64,000 bases of DNA from Corynebacterium urinipleomorphum (lineage in GTDB: Bacteria; Actinomycetota; Actinomycetes; Mycobacteriales; Mycobacteriaceae), in NCBI RefSeq assembly GCF_900155535.1, contig NZ_LT706965.1, positions 84,299 to 148,298 on the forward strand, written 5' to 3'. The position numbers were made by a program, and so were the translations under genes. The notes below the pieces were generated by a model that was not told the DNA's origin, ran no database searches, and saw nothing but the letters and a program-made list of their open reading frames with translations. Positions 19,269 to 28,432 of this stretch are shown here, piece by piece. Within the stretch, counting starts at the first letter, position 1; each line of letters begins with the position of its first letter.

Positions 19269-20474
19269 CTATGAACGGTATGCGGATACTCCGGTAATGG
19301 ACTTGCCCACGATGAGGGACTGGATGGTGTCGGTGCCCTCGTAGGTGTGCAGTGCCTCGATGTCCGCGTGGTGGCGTGCCACGTCATTCTCGAGCAGGAT
19401 GCCCACTCCGCCGAACATGTCGCGCGCATCCGCGGCGATCTTGCGGGCGCCGCGGGTGTTGTGCACCTTGGCCAGAGCGGCCTGCTTCTCGTTGAGCTCG
19501 CCAGCTTCCTCCAGCTCCAGCAGACGGCGGCAGTACAGCGCCATGGAGGTCACTTCCTGCAGCATGTCCGCGAGACGCAGCTGGATGATCTGGTTCTTCA
19601 CCAGCGGGCGGCCGAACTGGGTGCGGCGCTGCGCGTAGTCGAGGGCCTTCTCGTAGCAGTCGATCGCCATTCCGAGTGCGACCCACGCGACAGCGATGCG
19701 GGTGCCCGTCAGGACACGAGCGGTGTCGCGGAAGGAGCGGGAATTGGGGAGGCGGCGGTCGTCGGAAACGCGGACGTCGTTAAGCGTGATGTGCGCCTGC
19801 GGAATGCCGCGCAGTGATGCCTTGCCGACGATTGTTTCCGCCTCGTACCCCTCCTGGTCCTGGTCGACGATGAAGCCTTTGACTTCGCCGTCTTCCTCGT
19901 CGCGCGCCCAGATGATGGCGATGTGGCCGACGGAGCCGTGGCCGATCCACTTCTTCTCGCCGTTGATGACCCACTCGTCGCCGTCGCGGCGCGCGGACGT
20001 CTCCAGACCGATCGAGTCCGAACCGTGGTCCGGCTCCGTCAGCGCGAAGCCGCCGCGGATCTCCATGCGGGACATGGGGCCCAAGTACTTGGCCTTCTGC
20101 TCTTCGGAGCCGCACTCGGAAATCGAGCGCATTGCCAGACCAGACTGCACGATGTGCGCGGTAGCGGTCGACGCGTCCGTGCGCGCCAGCTCCATCTGGA
20201 TGAGGCGGTTCGCGCGGATGGAAATGCCGGGCTCGCCGTCGATGGAAATGCCGTCGGTGACGAGACCGCGGCGCGCTGCTTCCTCCACGCCCGGGATGTT
20301 GTACTCGGCTTTCTCCCACGCCTCGTTGAGCGTCGGGCGTGCCCACTCCATGAACTCGCGGGCCTTCTTCCACCATTCGAGGTCCTCGCCGTCCACGTCG
20401 GCGAACACTTGGTAGTAGTCCGTCTTCGGGTTGAGGATGGCGGCGACGCCGGAAAGATTCTCATCTTGAGTCAT
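19269..20474 (-). CDS. Acyl-CoA dehydrogenase (paralogue A)
   Basis: 401 residues, ATG with an AGGAG-like site. A flavoprotein that catalyses the first oxidation of acyl-CoA in beta-oxidation. Visible signatures: FALTEPDHGSDS (flavin/substrate region), WVINGEKKWIGHGSVG, RRTQFGRPLVKNQ, and the catalytic glutamate in ALHTYEGTDTIQSL. The pattern is closest to the glutaryl-CoA dehydrogenase/ACOX4 branch. It is preceded by a terminator-like hairpin that separates it from its paralogue, so expression may be partly uncoupled. Confidence 0.9.
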   Translation of the reverse strand: MTQDENLSGVAAILNPKTDYYQVFADVDGEDLEWWKKAREFMEWARPTLNEAWEKAEYNIPGVEEAARRGLVTDGISIDGEPGISIRANRLIQMELARTDASTATAHIVQSGLAMRSISECGSEEQKAKYLGPMSRMEIRGGFALTEPDHGSDSIGLETSARRDGDEWVINGEKKWIGHGSVGHIAIIWARDEEDGEVKGFIVDQDQEGYEAETIVGKASLRGIPQAHITLNDVRVSDDRRLPNSRSFRDTARVLTGTRIAVAWVALGMAIDCYEKALDYAQRRTQFGRPLVKNQIIQLRLADMLQEVTSMALYCRRLLELEEAGELNEKQAALAKVHNTRGARKIAADARDMFGGVGILLENDVARHHADIEALHTYEGTDTIQSLIVGKSITGVSAYRS

Positions 20475-20503
20475 AGTTTTTCTCTCCTCTATGAGTTAGA
20501 AAA

Positions 20504-20538
20504 GCTGCACCGCGCGGCCAAGCCGGTCGCAGTGCAGC
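20504..20538 (-). terminator. Hairpin between the two acyl-CoA dehydrogenase genes
   Basis: On the minus strand GCTGCAC and GTGCAGC close a GC-rich stem, followed by TTTTC. It would terminate, at least partly, the transcript of the upstream paralogue before the downstream one. Confidence 0.7.
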
Positions 20539-20554
20539 TCAAAGTGATCTGACC

Positions 20555-21748
20555 TTAGCCGGCGAACGCGCCGACGCCAGTGATGGACTTGCCCACGATC
20601 AGGGACTGCATCGTGTCGGTGCCCTCGTAGGTATGCAGTGCCTCGATGTCCGCGTGGTGGCGTGCCACGTCGTTCTCGAGGAGGATGCCCACGCCGCCGA
20701 ACATGTCGCGGGCGTCAGCGGAGATCTTGCGGGCTGCGCGGGTGCAGTGGACCTTAGCCAGAGCTGCCTGCTGCTCGGTTAGCTGGCCGGACTCCTCCAG
20801 TTCGAGGAGGCGGCGGCAGTAGAGGAACATCGAGGTCAGGTCCTGCAGCATGTCGGCGAGGCGCTGCTGGATGATCTGGTTCTTCACCAGCGGACGGCCG
20901 AACTGGGTGCGGCGCTGAGCGTAGTCGAGAGCCTTCTCGTAGCAGTCGGTGGCCAGTCCGAGCGAGGCCCATGCGACGGACACGCGGGTGCCGGCGAGGA
21001 CCTTCGCGCAGTCACGGAAAGAGTTGGCGCCCGGCAGGCGGCGGTCTTCGCCGACGCGGACGTTGTTGAGCTTGATGTGGGCCTGCGGGATACCGCGGAG
21101 GGATGCCTTGCCCACGATCGTCTCAGCCTCGTAGCCCTCCTGGTCCTGGTCGACGATGAAGCCCTTGACCTGGCCGTCCTCGGTGTCGCGGGCCCACACC
21201 ACAGCGATGTGGCCGACAGAGCCGTGGCCGATCCACTTCTTCTCGCCGTTGATGACCCACTCGTCGCCGTCACGCTGCGCGGTGGTCTCGAGGGCGATGG
21301 AGTCGGAGCCGTGGTCCGGCTCGGTCAGAGCGAAAGCGCCGCGGATCTCCAGGTGGCACATCGGCTTGAGGTACTTGGCCTTCTGCTCCTCGGAACCGCA
21401 CAGCGCGATGGACTGCATGGCCAGGCCGGCCTGGACACCGAAAGCGGTGCCCATGGAGGCATCGACACGCGCGAACTCGAAGGCCATGAGGCGGGAGGCA
21501 CGCACGGACATGTGCGGCTCACCCTCGATCTCGATGGCGTCGCGGAACAGGCCGCGCTTGCCAGCTTCAGCGACGACGGGGATTTGGTATTCGGCCTTCT
21601 CCCAACCCTCATTGATGTAGGGGCGGGCGAACTCGCCGAAGTCGCGGGCCTTCTTCCACCATTCGAGGTCCTCGCCTTCGATGTCGGCGAACACCTGGTA
21701 GTAGTCAGTCTTCGGGTCCAGCAGGTCGTGAACTGGGTTCTCAGCCAT
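20555..21748 (-). CDS. Acyl-CoA dehydrogenase (paralogue B)
   Basis: 397 residues, ATG preceded by GAGGAAATC. Same signatures as its neighbour (FALTEPDHGSDS, WVINGEKKWIGHGSVG, catalytic Glu in ALHTYEGTDTMQSL). From about residue 140 the two are nearly identical over long stretches, while residues 35-130 differ much more. A tandem duplication with later divergence of the N-terminal substrate-side region is the simplest reading. It is divergent from the ndk-side genes with a 312-base gap that contains a GlxR-like site. Confidence 0.9.
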   Translation of the reverse strand: MAENPVHDLLDPKTDYYQVFADIEGEDLEWWKKARDFGEFARPYINEGWEKAEYQIPVVAEAGKRGLFRDAIEIEGEPHMSVRASRLMAFEFARVDASMGTAFGVQAGLAMQSIALCGSEEQKAKYLKPMCHLEIRGAFALTEPDHGSDSIALETTAQRDGDEWVINGEKKWIGHGSVGHIAVVWARDTEDGQVKGFIVDQDQEGYEAETIVGKASLRGIPQAHIKLNNVRVGEDRRLPGANSFRDCAKVLAGTRVSVAWASLGLATDCYEKALDYAQRRTQFGRPLVKNQIIQQRLADMLQDLTSMFLYCRRLLELEESGQLTEQQAALAKVHCTRAARKISADARDMFGGVGILLENDVARHHADIEALHTYEGTDTMQSLIVGKSITGVGAFAG

Positions 21749-21821
21749 GATTTCCTCTTTCTTGGGTTCCGGAGTGGGTTCCGCCCCGCGAAATGTGGAG
21801 CAAAACCATAACGCCTCTAAT

Positions 21822-21837
21822 TGTGACGTATGTCGCA
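21822..21837. promoter_or_regulatory. Candidate GlxR (CRP-type) binding site
   Basis: TGTGACGTATGTCGCA matches the corynebacterial GlxR consensus TGTGA-N2-TA-N2-TCACA at 11 of 12 fixed positions. It lies 74 bases upstream of paralogue B. The remainder of the 312-base gap 21749-22060 holds no gene or repeat I can support. Confidence 0.5.
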
Positions 21838-22060
21838 GGTGTTTACAAACGAATGCGCGCCGATTTTTGTGGGATTAGTCGCACCGTCCGTGACCGTGCG
21901 GAATGGGTAGGAGAAAAGGCCGGAGCCGAGGGGGTGGGTCCCGATCCCGGGGCGCCATTCCATTGCCCTGGCGTGGCGTCCCTTGGTGTAGCGTGCCTGC
22001 GACCAGTTCGAAAATGTGTTCTACCGCCACCTTCTGGCGCAAGTGGGTATCCTCGACGCT

Positions 22061-22369
22061 ATGCAAGCTGCTTCCCTCGCGCTCGCCGCGGTGCTGTCCA
22101 TTGCTGCGATCGTCATCGCGTTCACGAGTGTTCCCCGTTGGATTGCCGTCGTTCTTCTTGTTGTGGCTGCCGTGGCCCTCTTCGTAGGTTTGCGGGAGAA
22201 ATATCTGGCGATGGAAGACGAGACGCTCGAACTTGATGCCGAACAGGAGGAGACCGTGCGCCGCCTGAAGGCGGAAGGGCGCGAGGATCTGGCCGTGCGG
22301 CAGGTGCAACTGTGGTTCCGCAACACCGACCATGGGTCTGCGGCGGCTGTCGTGCGCGACATCGTTTAG
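22061..22369 (+). CDS. Small conserved membrane protein next to ndk
   Basis: 102 residues from the ATG at 22061; the frame opens at 22016 without better support. Two hydrophobic segments ([18 protein letters not shown] and [18 protein letters not shown]) are followed by a charged cytoplasmic tail with [46 protein letters not shown]. It sits 20 bases before ndk, where a similar small membrane protein is usual in corynebacteria. The function is unknown. Confidence 0.75.
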   Translation: MQAASLALAAVLSIAAIVIAFTSVPRWIAVVLLVVAAVALFVGLREKYLAMEDETLELDAEQEETVRRLKAEGREDLAVRQVQLWFRNTDHGSAAAVVRDIV

Positions 22370-22389
22370 TTGGCGGTAGTGTGGGGCGC

Positions 22390-22800
22390 ATGACTGAACG
22401 CACTCTGATTCTGATTAAGCCCGACGGTGTCGCAAACGGCCACGTGGGGGAGATCATCTCCCGCATTGAGCGTAAGGGCCTGAAGCTCGTCGAGATGGAC
22501 CTGCGTACTGCAGACCGCGAGACCGCTGAGAAGCACTACGCGGAGCACAAGGACAAGCCGTTCTTCGGGGAGCTCGTAGACTTCATTACCTCGGCACCGC
22601 TCGTGGCGGGCATTGTTGAGGGCGAGTCCGCGATCGCCGCGTGGCGTCAGCTCGCCGGCGGCACCCACCCGGTGGAGAAGGCTACCCCGGGCACGATCCG
22701 CGGCGACTTCGCTCTGACGGTCGGCGAGAACGTCGTTCACGGTTCGGACTCTCCGGAGTCTGCGGAGCGCGAGATCGCCATCTGGTTCCCGAACCTTTAA
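22390..22800 (+). CDS. ndk: Nucleoside diphosphate kinase
   Basis: 136 residues, the usual length. It transfers the terminal phosphate between NTPs and NDPs through a phosphohistidine. [13 protein letters not shown] opens the chain and the active-site histidine is in [20 protein letters not shown]. Codon use is strongly biased toward C-ending codons. A terminator hairpin follows. Confidence 0.97.
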   Translation: MTERTLILIKPDGVANGHVGEIISRIERKGLKLVEMDLRTADRETAEKHYAEHKDKPFFGELVDFITSAPLVAGIVEGESAIAAWRQLAGGTHPVEKATPGTIRGDFALTVGENVVHGSDSPESAEREIAIWFPNL

Positions 22801-22823
22801 GCTTCACAGTTCTAAACTGTTCC

Positions 22824-22849
22824 AACCCGCGCGGCGTGCGCGGGTTTTT
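22824..22849 (+). terminator. Rho-independent terminator after ndk
   Basis: AACCCGCGC (22824-22832) pairs with GCGCGGGTT (22838-22846), ending in a run of T. Confidence 0.88.
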
Positions 22850-23034
22850 GCGTTTCACCAGGGGAATTACTCGTCGTTAAGCGTGCTGTTGCTGTAAGTG
22901 CGAGGCGCTGGATTCTAGGAATGTGAATGCGTGCGCCCCTGCAATGTGAACGCCATATGAATTAAAGCCGAACAATCGGCGGTGGGGCAGGGTTCCGGTT
23001 GCGAGGTGTAACTGGGGGCCCGATTCTTATGGTC

Positions 23035-24804
23035 ATGACTGAAAAGAATCTTCCTCGTCGTCGCTTCCTTGCCGGTTCCGCTGCGGCCGCCGCCGGCGTC
23101 GCTGTGGCTGGTAACGCCACTGCCAACGCACAGCTGTCCTCCTCCAGCTCCCTGTCTTCTGCACGTCTTCCGAAGATGAAAGAGGCTGAACACTCCGCGT
23201 TCATGCACGGTGTCGCTTCCGGTGACCCGACTCCGGAAGCTGTGATCATTTGGACCCGTGTCACTGTCAGTAAGGAGGCAGTTCCCGGCTCTGGGAAGGG
23301 TGCCGATGCTGTCGTCAATTGGGTAGTCGCCAGCGATAAGGAACTCAAGTCCGTGGTGCGTTCTGGCGAATTCACAGCCCGCGCGGCAAGCGACCACACG
23401 GTGAAGGTGGATGTCACGGGCCTCGAGCCGGGTACGACCTACTACTACGGTTTCAGTTGGAACGGAAAGAAGTCCCCGACGGGCACCACTCACACCGCTC
23501 CGGAAACGACAGCCCGGCTGAATGAATACAAGCTGGCTCTCGCATCGTGCGCAAACTGGGAGTGCGGTTACTTCGGTTCCTACCGCGGCATGGCCCGCGC
23601 GGCACAGCAGGGCAAGATCGACATTGTTGTGTTCCTCGGCGATTACATCTACGAGTACCCGACAGGCGAGTACGCCGGTAAGAGCGGTGTTTCCCGCCCG
23701 CACGTCCCTACGAACGAGATTGTGACGCTGAAGGACTACCGCGAGCGCTACGGTCGCTACCGCACCGACCGCAACCTGCAGGCAGCGCACGCTCTCGTTC
23801 CGTGGGTTGTGGTGTGGGACGACCACGAGTCCGCAAACGACTCGTGGCGCGAGGGCGCAGAGAACCACACTCCTGAGAAGGAAGGTCCCTGGTCGAACCG
23901 AGTGTCTGCCGCGCAGCAGGCGTACTACGAGTGGCTCCCGGTCCGCATTACGCCGACCTCCAAGGAGGGGCACCTGTACCGCAGCTACCAGTTCGGTGAC
24001 CTGATCAAGCTGACCATGATGGACTTGCGCACCTACCGCGATGAGCCGCAGAGCGCGCTCAGCCGCGAGAACGGTGCTGCAGGACGCACCATGCTGGGTA
24101 GCGAGCAGTTCAACTGGGTCAAGCACGAGGTTGAGACGGCGAACACAGCATGGAACGTTCTCGGCAACTCGGTCATGATTTCTCCGATGGAGATCGGCCA
24201 CCTGCCGGCGACGACGGAGGACAACCGTCTTGCCAACCAGGTCCTGGACGACTTCACCGGCTCCACGGGCATCGTTCCTGAAGAGCCTAATGTGCCCGCA
24301 ACGGGCATCGTCGCCAACAGCGACCAGTGGGACGGCTACCGCGCCGAGCGCGCAAAGCTTCTCGACGTCCTGTCGAACACCCAGCCCCACACCCTCGTCC
24401 TGACCGGTGACATCCACTCCGAGTGGGCTCACTCCGTGCAGCACAAGGGCAAGGAGATCGGTTGTGAGATGGTCTGCTCTTCCATCTCCGCTCCGAACGT
24501 GGACGAGATTGTCACCACCTACACCAAGACGTACACCCCGGAGGACAACCGCATCACTCACCTCGTTGAGGGTGTCATGTACGCCTCGAACCCGTGGGTC
24601 AACCACGTCGACTTCGACTCCCACGGTTTCGGCATCGCTAACGTGTCCAGGAACAGCGTCAAGATGGACTTCTACCGTGTCTCCGACGTCGAGGACCCGG
24701 GCGCTACCGCTGAACTCAAGGTCTCCCGCACCTGGGTTGCCGGCCAGGGTTTCCAGAAGGACAAGGAAGTCAACGCTACCCGTGGTAGCCAAAAGAACAG
24801 CTAA
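23035..24804 (+). CDS. phoD: PhoD-type alkaline phosphatase, Tat-exported
   Basis: 589 residues from the ATG at 23035; one at 23029 is equally possible and the frame opens at 22999. The N-terminus NLPRRRFLAGSAAAAAGVAVAG is a twin-arginine signal. An N-terminal Ig-like part is followed by the metallophosphatase core with metal ligands in FLGDYIYEYPTGEY, VWDDHESANDSW and LTGDIHSEWAH. PhoD enzymes are secreted phosphodiesterases/phosphatases needing Ca and Fe. The codon bias suggests strong expression. It is monocistronic, with a terminator after it. Confidence 0.93.
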   Translation: MTEKNLPRRRFLAGSAAAAAGVAVAGNATANAQLSSSSSLSSARLPKMKEAEHSAFMHGVASGDPTPEAVIIWTRVTVSKEAVPGSGKGADAVVNWVVASDKELKSVVRSGEFTARAASDHTVKVDVTGLEPGTTYYYGFSWNGKKSPTGTTHTAPETTARLNEYKLALASCANWECGYFGSYRGMARAAQQGKIDIVVFLGDYIYEYPTGEYAGKSGVSRPHVPTNEIVTLKDYRERYGRYRTDRNLQAAHALVPWVVVWDDHESANDSWREGAENHTPEKEGPWSNRVSAAQQAYYEWLPVRITPTSKEGHLYRSYQFGDLIKLTMMDLRTYRDEPQSALSRENGAAGRTMLGSEQFNWVKHEVETANTAWNVLGNSVMISPMEIGHLPATTEDNRLANQVLDDFTGSTGIVPEEPNVPATGIVANSDQWDGYRAERAKLLDVLSNTQPHTLVLTGDIHSEWAHSVQHKGKEIGCEMVCSSISAPNVDEIVTTYTKTYTPEDNRITHLVEGVMYASNPWVNHVDFDSHGFGIANVSRNSVKMDFYRVSDVEDPGATAELKVSRTWVAGQGFQKDKEVNATRGSQKNS

Positions 24805-24823
24805 TAGCTCGATTCGCTGAACC

Positions 24824-24878
24824 GCTCCCCGCAAGCTGGGACTGACACGTCAGTTCCTGTTTCGCGGGGAGCTTTTTC
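24824..24878 (+). terminator. Rho-independent terminator after phoD
   Basis: GCTCCCCGC (24824-24832) pairs with GCGGGGAGC (24864-24872); an inner GGGACTGAC/GTCAGTTCC stem strengthens it. TTTTTC follows. Confidence 0.88.
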
Positions 24879-25147
24879 ATTGGGGTCGCTGGGGCAGAAA
24901 CAGCCCCGCGGGCCAAGGCTGCGGGGAAGAGCCATGCGGGGCGGCAACCCATGTCCCGTTCAAGTGAAAGCTGTGCCACAATGGGGCGCGAAGCGTGCGG
25001 GCCTCTTTTGGAGGTGCTGGCGCTTGTGAAGCTTCCATGTATGTTCCGCGCTCGGTAGTGCGCGTGGCACTGTGCGGCGGCGGTGGGTCGAATCCACCAG
25101 CGCCCGGTGTCGGCGTCTGACGCGCGGCAATTGAATAGGAGATTTCC
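24879..25147 (+). other. Leader region of rne
   Basis: These 269 bases have no convincing ORF. They probably hold the rne promoter and a long 5-prime untranslated region; the last part, with GGTGGGTCGAATCCACC, can form a hairpin. In other bacteria the rne leader is a site of self-regulation by RNase E; here that is inference only. AGGAGATTT is the rne ribosome site. Confidence 0.45.
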
Positions 25148-28100
25148 GTGGCTAAGAGCGACGAGACAACTACCCCGCGTAAGCGTCGGGCACGCAAGAG
25201 CGGGAAGAAGACCGCTAGTAATTCTGCAAGTATCAAGGTTGAAGTTGAGCCTGGCAGCTCCAGTGTCACTGGGGACACCACCGCTGGCACGGCGGAGGAC
25301 AGTGCCACCGTATCCGGCGACACCACCGAAAAGAAGGCGGTGAAGAAGTCGGCGAAGCGGGCGGCTAAGAAGTCTGCGAAGAAGACAGCGAAAAAGTCTT
25401 CGAAGAAGACCGTCAAGAAGGCAGCTAAGCGGGCCCCGAAGAAATCGGCGGAGCAAAAGCCGGCTCAGAAGGAGTCCGCTCAGGCAGCATCGTTCGACCG
25501 TTCGCAGATCGGTGAGAAGACCCGCGTGTTCGTTCTCGCGAAGGCTCTCGGAATGCCGTCGAAGGACCTCGTGGTCAAGCTGAACGAGCTGGGGCTGGTG
25601 AAGGTGGCGCAGTCGTCGCTAAGCAAGGCGGAGACGGAGCAGCTACTCGATGCGCTCGAAGCTCCTTCGGCAGGGGATACTGCTTCCGCCGATACGCCTG
25701 GTGTGTACAACGCGGGGCAGGAGACAGTCCAAACCGAGCAGGCCGTTGCCACTGACGACAAGACTAATGACAGCAAGGCTGAGGAGAAGATCCGTCACCG
25801 CGTGCGCAAGGACGTGGAAAACGAGATCAACCAGATCGAAGAGAAGGTCGAGGCTGACCTCCTCACCGATGTCGAGCCCGAGGTCACTCCGGCGCCGGAC
25901 GAGGTAGAAGAGGCTGCAGGGCTCTATGCGCCGGTATTCAAGGCAGCTCCGCGCCACTCGAAGAGGAGGGCGAGGAGGGCAGGGGATGCGTCGATAAGCG
26001 ATGCCCCGGAGCCCGCGGCAACCGTGTCCGACGAGTCGGACGAGGAGCTGATCGAGGAGCCCAAGGCGATCAAGGGATCGTCGCGTTTAGAAGCGCAGCG
26101 CCGCCGCCGCAGTGAACGCCGCGAGGAGGAGCGTAAGCGTTCCCGCGTGGTGTCGCAGGCGGAATTCCTCGCGCGCCGCGAGTCTGTGGAGCGCACCATG
26201 GTCGTTCGTGAGCGCAAGCGCCACGACGGCGCCGGCACCATCACTCAGGTCGGTGTCCTTGAGGACGGTCTGCTGGTCGAGCACTTCGTGGATTCGGATG
26301 AGAACGCGTCCATGATCGGGAACATTTACCTCGGCCGCGTGCAGAATGTGCTGCCGAGCATGGAGGCCGCCTTCATCGACATCGGGCAGGGGCGCAACGG
26401 CGTGCTGTATGCGGGTGAGGTCGACTGGAAGTCGGCAGGGCTCGGCGGCCGCTCCCGGCGCATCGAGCAGGCACTCAAGTCCGGCGACCAAGTGCTCGTC
26501 CAGGTGACCAAGGACCCGGTGGGGCACAAAGGTGCGCGCCTGACCACGCAGATCTCGCTGGCCGGCCGTTTCCTCGTGTACGTTCCCGGCGGCCGCAGCG
26601 CGGGCATTTCCCGCAAGTTGCCGGCGCCCGAGCGCAAACGCCTGAAGGACATTCTTGTGCGCGTGGTACCGGGTAAGGGCGGAACGATCATTCGCACGGC
26701 AGCGGAGGGCGCGCCGGAAGAGGCCATCGCCGCCGACGTGAACCGCCTGCACTCCCAGTGGGAGGCTATCCAGGAGGAAGCGGAAAAGGAGAAGGCGTCC
26801 AAGGGCGCCAAGCCCGTCACGCTGTACGAAGAACCGCGTCTTTTGGTGAAGGTTGTGCGCGATCTGTTCAACGAGGACTTCGACAAGCTCGTCATCGACG
26901 GCAAGAAGTCCTGGAATGTGGTGCACAGCTACGTCCAGTCTGTGGCGCCGGATCTGCTCGACCGTCTCGAGAAATTCGACCGCCGCGCGCACGAGGGACG
27001 CGACGCATTCGATGTCTACCGCGTCGACGAGCAGATCCAGAAGGCGCTGTCGCGCACGGTGTGGCTGCCGTCGGGCGGCACGCTGGTCATTGACCGCACG
27101 GAGGCGATGACCGTCATCGACGTCAACACCGGCAAATTCACCGGCTCCGGCGGTTCCCTCGAGGAGACCGTGACTAGCAACAACCTTGAAGCGGCCGAAG
27201 AGATCGTGCGTCAGCTCCGCCTGCGCGACATCGGCGGCATGATCATCATCGACTTCATCGACATGATCCTGCCCGAGAACCAGGAACTCGTTCTGCGCCG
27301 CCTCAAGGAGGCGCTCGGCCGAGACCGCACGCGCCACCAGGTCTCTGAGGTCACGTCGCTTGGCCTCGTCCAGCTCACGCGCAAGCGCCTGGGCACCGGC
27401 CTCGTGGAGACGTTCTCCACCAAGTGCGAGCACTGTGACGGCCGGGGCATCGTGCTTACCGACGACCCCGTCGACCCCGACACCTCCCACCCCGCCCACT
27501 CCTCCGAACGCCGCAAGCCCGCTCAGTCCCCGGGCAACCACCCAGCCGCCAAGGCGATGGAGAAGCGCAGCAAGAAGAGCGCCGAGGAGCTTGCTGACGC
27601 CGTGGTGGCCCAAAGCAGTGACGCCGAGACCGAGCCGAAAGACCCCCGGGCCGGTGACCAGAGCGACAACGGCGGCAATGACGGCGACCAGCCTCGCCGC
27701 AGTTCGTCGCGCCGCCGTGGACGCCGCGGTTCCGGTCGCGGCCGCGGAAAAGACCAGAGCAACCAGCAGGACAGGCAGGAGCAGCAGGAGGAAAAGAAGA
27801 AGCAGCAGGAGCAGCCCCGCCAGACGTACGAGGAAGCGGTCGAGGAATTCGAACGCTCGCCGCGCCGCAAGCGCTCGACGCGCGGCAATTCGGTGTCGGA
27901 CTACCGCCCTGACCCGAAGGACTTCGAGGACCTGACCACGGAAGATGTGATCGACGAGGCAGCGGACGCAGTGGCTCTAGCTGAAGAGGCTGCCAACACG
28001 ACGGAACAGAGCGGTCACGAGTCCGAGGGAGAGAAGCAAACCCCGTCTAGCAGTCGTGGCACGCGCCGTCGCCGTCGCGCGACCCGCCGCACCCAGTCGG

Positions 28101-28240
28101 AGAACCAGTCGGTGCCGAAGAAGGAGCCGAAGAAGGAGCCGAAACGCGAGCAGCGTCGGACACAGGAGGAGCCTGCACGGGAGGCGTCGATAAGCAAAAG
28201 CTCCCGCGGGCGACGCCGTGCGACGCGTAAGTCCCGCTAG
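25148..28240 (+). CDS. rne: Ribonuclease E/G
   Basis: 1030 residues, GTG start. Central endonuclease for mRNA decay and rRNA processing. Order: a Lys/Ala-rich N-terminal region with repeats such as KKSAKKTAKKSSKK (about 60-110), an IF2-N-like segment (TRVFVLAKALGMPSKDLVVKLNELG, near 120), an S1 domain near 390 (GNIYLGRVQNVLPSMEAAFIDI), the DNase-I-like catalytic part with IDVNTGKFTG near 657 and DFIDM near 701, the zinc-link CEHCDGRG near 760, and a long disordered tail rich in RRGRRGSGRGRGK. The catalytic domain in the middle with low-complexity arms on both sides is the actinobacterial layout. Confidence 0.96.
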   Translation: MAKSDETTTPRKRRARKSGKKTASNSASIKVEVEPGSSSVTGDTTAGTAEDSATVSGDTTEKKAVKKSAKRAAKKSAKKTAKKSSKKTVKKAAKRAPKKSAEQKPAQKESAQAASFDRSQIGEKTRVFVLAKALGMPSKDLVVKLNELGLVKVAQSSLSKAETEQLLDALEAPSAGDTASADTPGVYNAGQETVQTEQAVATDDKTNDSKAEEKIRHRVRKDVENEINQIEEKVEADLLTDVEPEVTPAPDEVEEAAGLYAPVFKAAPRHSKRRARRAGDASISDAPEPAATVSDESDEELIEEPKAIKGSSRLEAQRRRRSERREEERKRSRVVSQAEFLARRESVERTMVVRERKRHDGAGTITQVGVLEDGLLVEHFVDSDENASMIGNIYLGRVQNVLPSMEAAFIDIGQGRNGVLYAGEVDWKSAGLGGRSRRIEQALKSGDQVLVQVTKDPVGHKGARLTTQISLAGRFLVYVPGGRSAGISRKLPAPERKRLKDILVRVVPGKGGTIIRTAAEGAPEEAIAADVNRLHSQWEAIQEEAEKEKASKGAKPVTLYEEPRLLVKVVRDLFNEDFDKLVIDGKKSWNVVHSYVQSVAPDLLDRLEKFDRRAHEGRDAFDVYRVDEQIQKALSRTVWLPSGGTLVIDRTEAMTVIDVNTGKFTGSGGSLEETVTSNNLEAAEEIVRQLRLRDIGGMIIIDFIDMILPENQELVLRRLKEALGRDRTRHQVSEVTSLGLVQLTRKRLGTGLVETFSTKCEHCDGRGIVLTDDPVDPDTSHPAHSSERRKPAQSPGNHPAAKAMEKRSKKSAEELADAVVAQSSDAETEPKDPRAGDQSDNGGNDGDQPRRSSSRRRGRRGSGRGRGKDQSNQQDRQEQQEEKKKQQEQPRQTYEEAVEEFERSPRRKRSTRGNSVSDYRPDPKDFEDLTTEDVIDEAADAVALAEEAANTTEQSGHESEGEKQTPSSSRGTRRRRRATRRTQSENQSVPKKEPKKEPKREQRRTQEEPAREASISKSSRGRRRATRKSR
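25989..25998 (-). repeat. CTTATCGACG decamer
   Basis: In a variable region of rne, read in the third phase as Ser-Ile-Ser (ASISD). Confidence 0.9.
28185..28194 (-). repeat. CTTATCGACG decamer
   Basis: In the disordered tail of rne, again read as Ser-Ile-Ser (ASISK). Confidence 0.9.
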
Positions 28241-28432
28241 TTTGGTCTTTGATGGTGGCGCGGTGTAGTCTTTGACAGTCGCTGTTTTGGGGCGCGCCTT
28301 CGCAGATACATGCATGCGAGCGAGGCTGCGACGTTGATTCACGTAAACCCCCAGAACGCTTATGTTTATCCGATGGTGATCGGTGCCGTGGCATGCCGGC
28401 GCCGTCCGAGATGAAGAAAGGGGTAACCCGCT

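Noticed and set aside
22915..24834. 639-codon minus-strand frame opposite phoD
   Set aside because: Mirror of the codon bias of phoD; no motif and no ribosome site.
25340..25460. Lysine-rich repeats in rne as a separate histone-like gene
   Set aside because: They are in frame within the rne N-terminus, have no stop before the catalytic part, and match the known low-complexity arms of actinobacterial RNase E.
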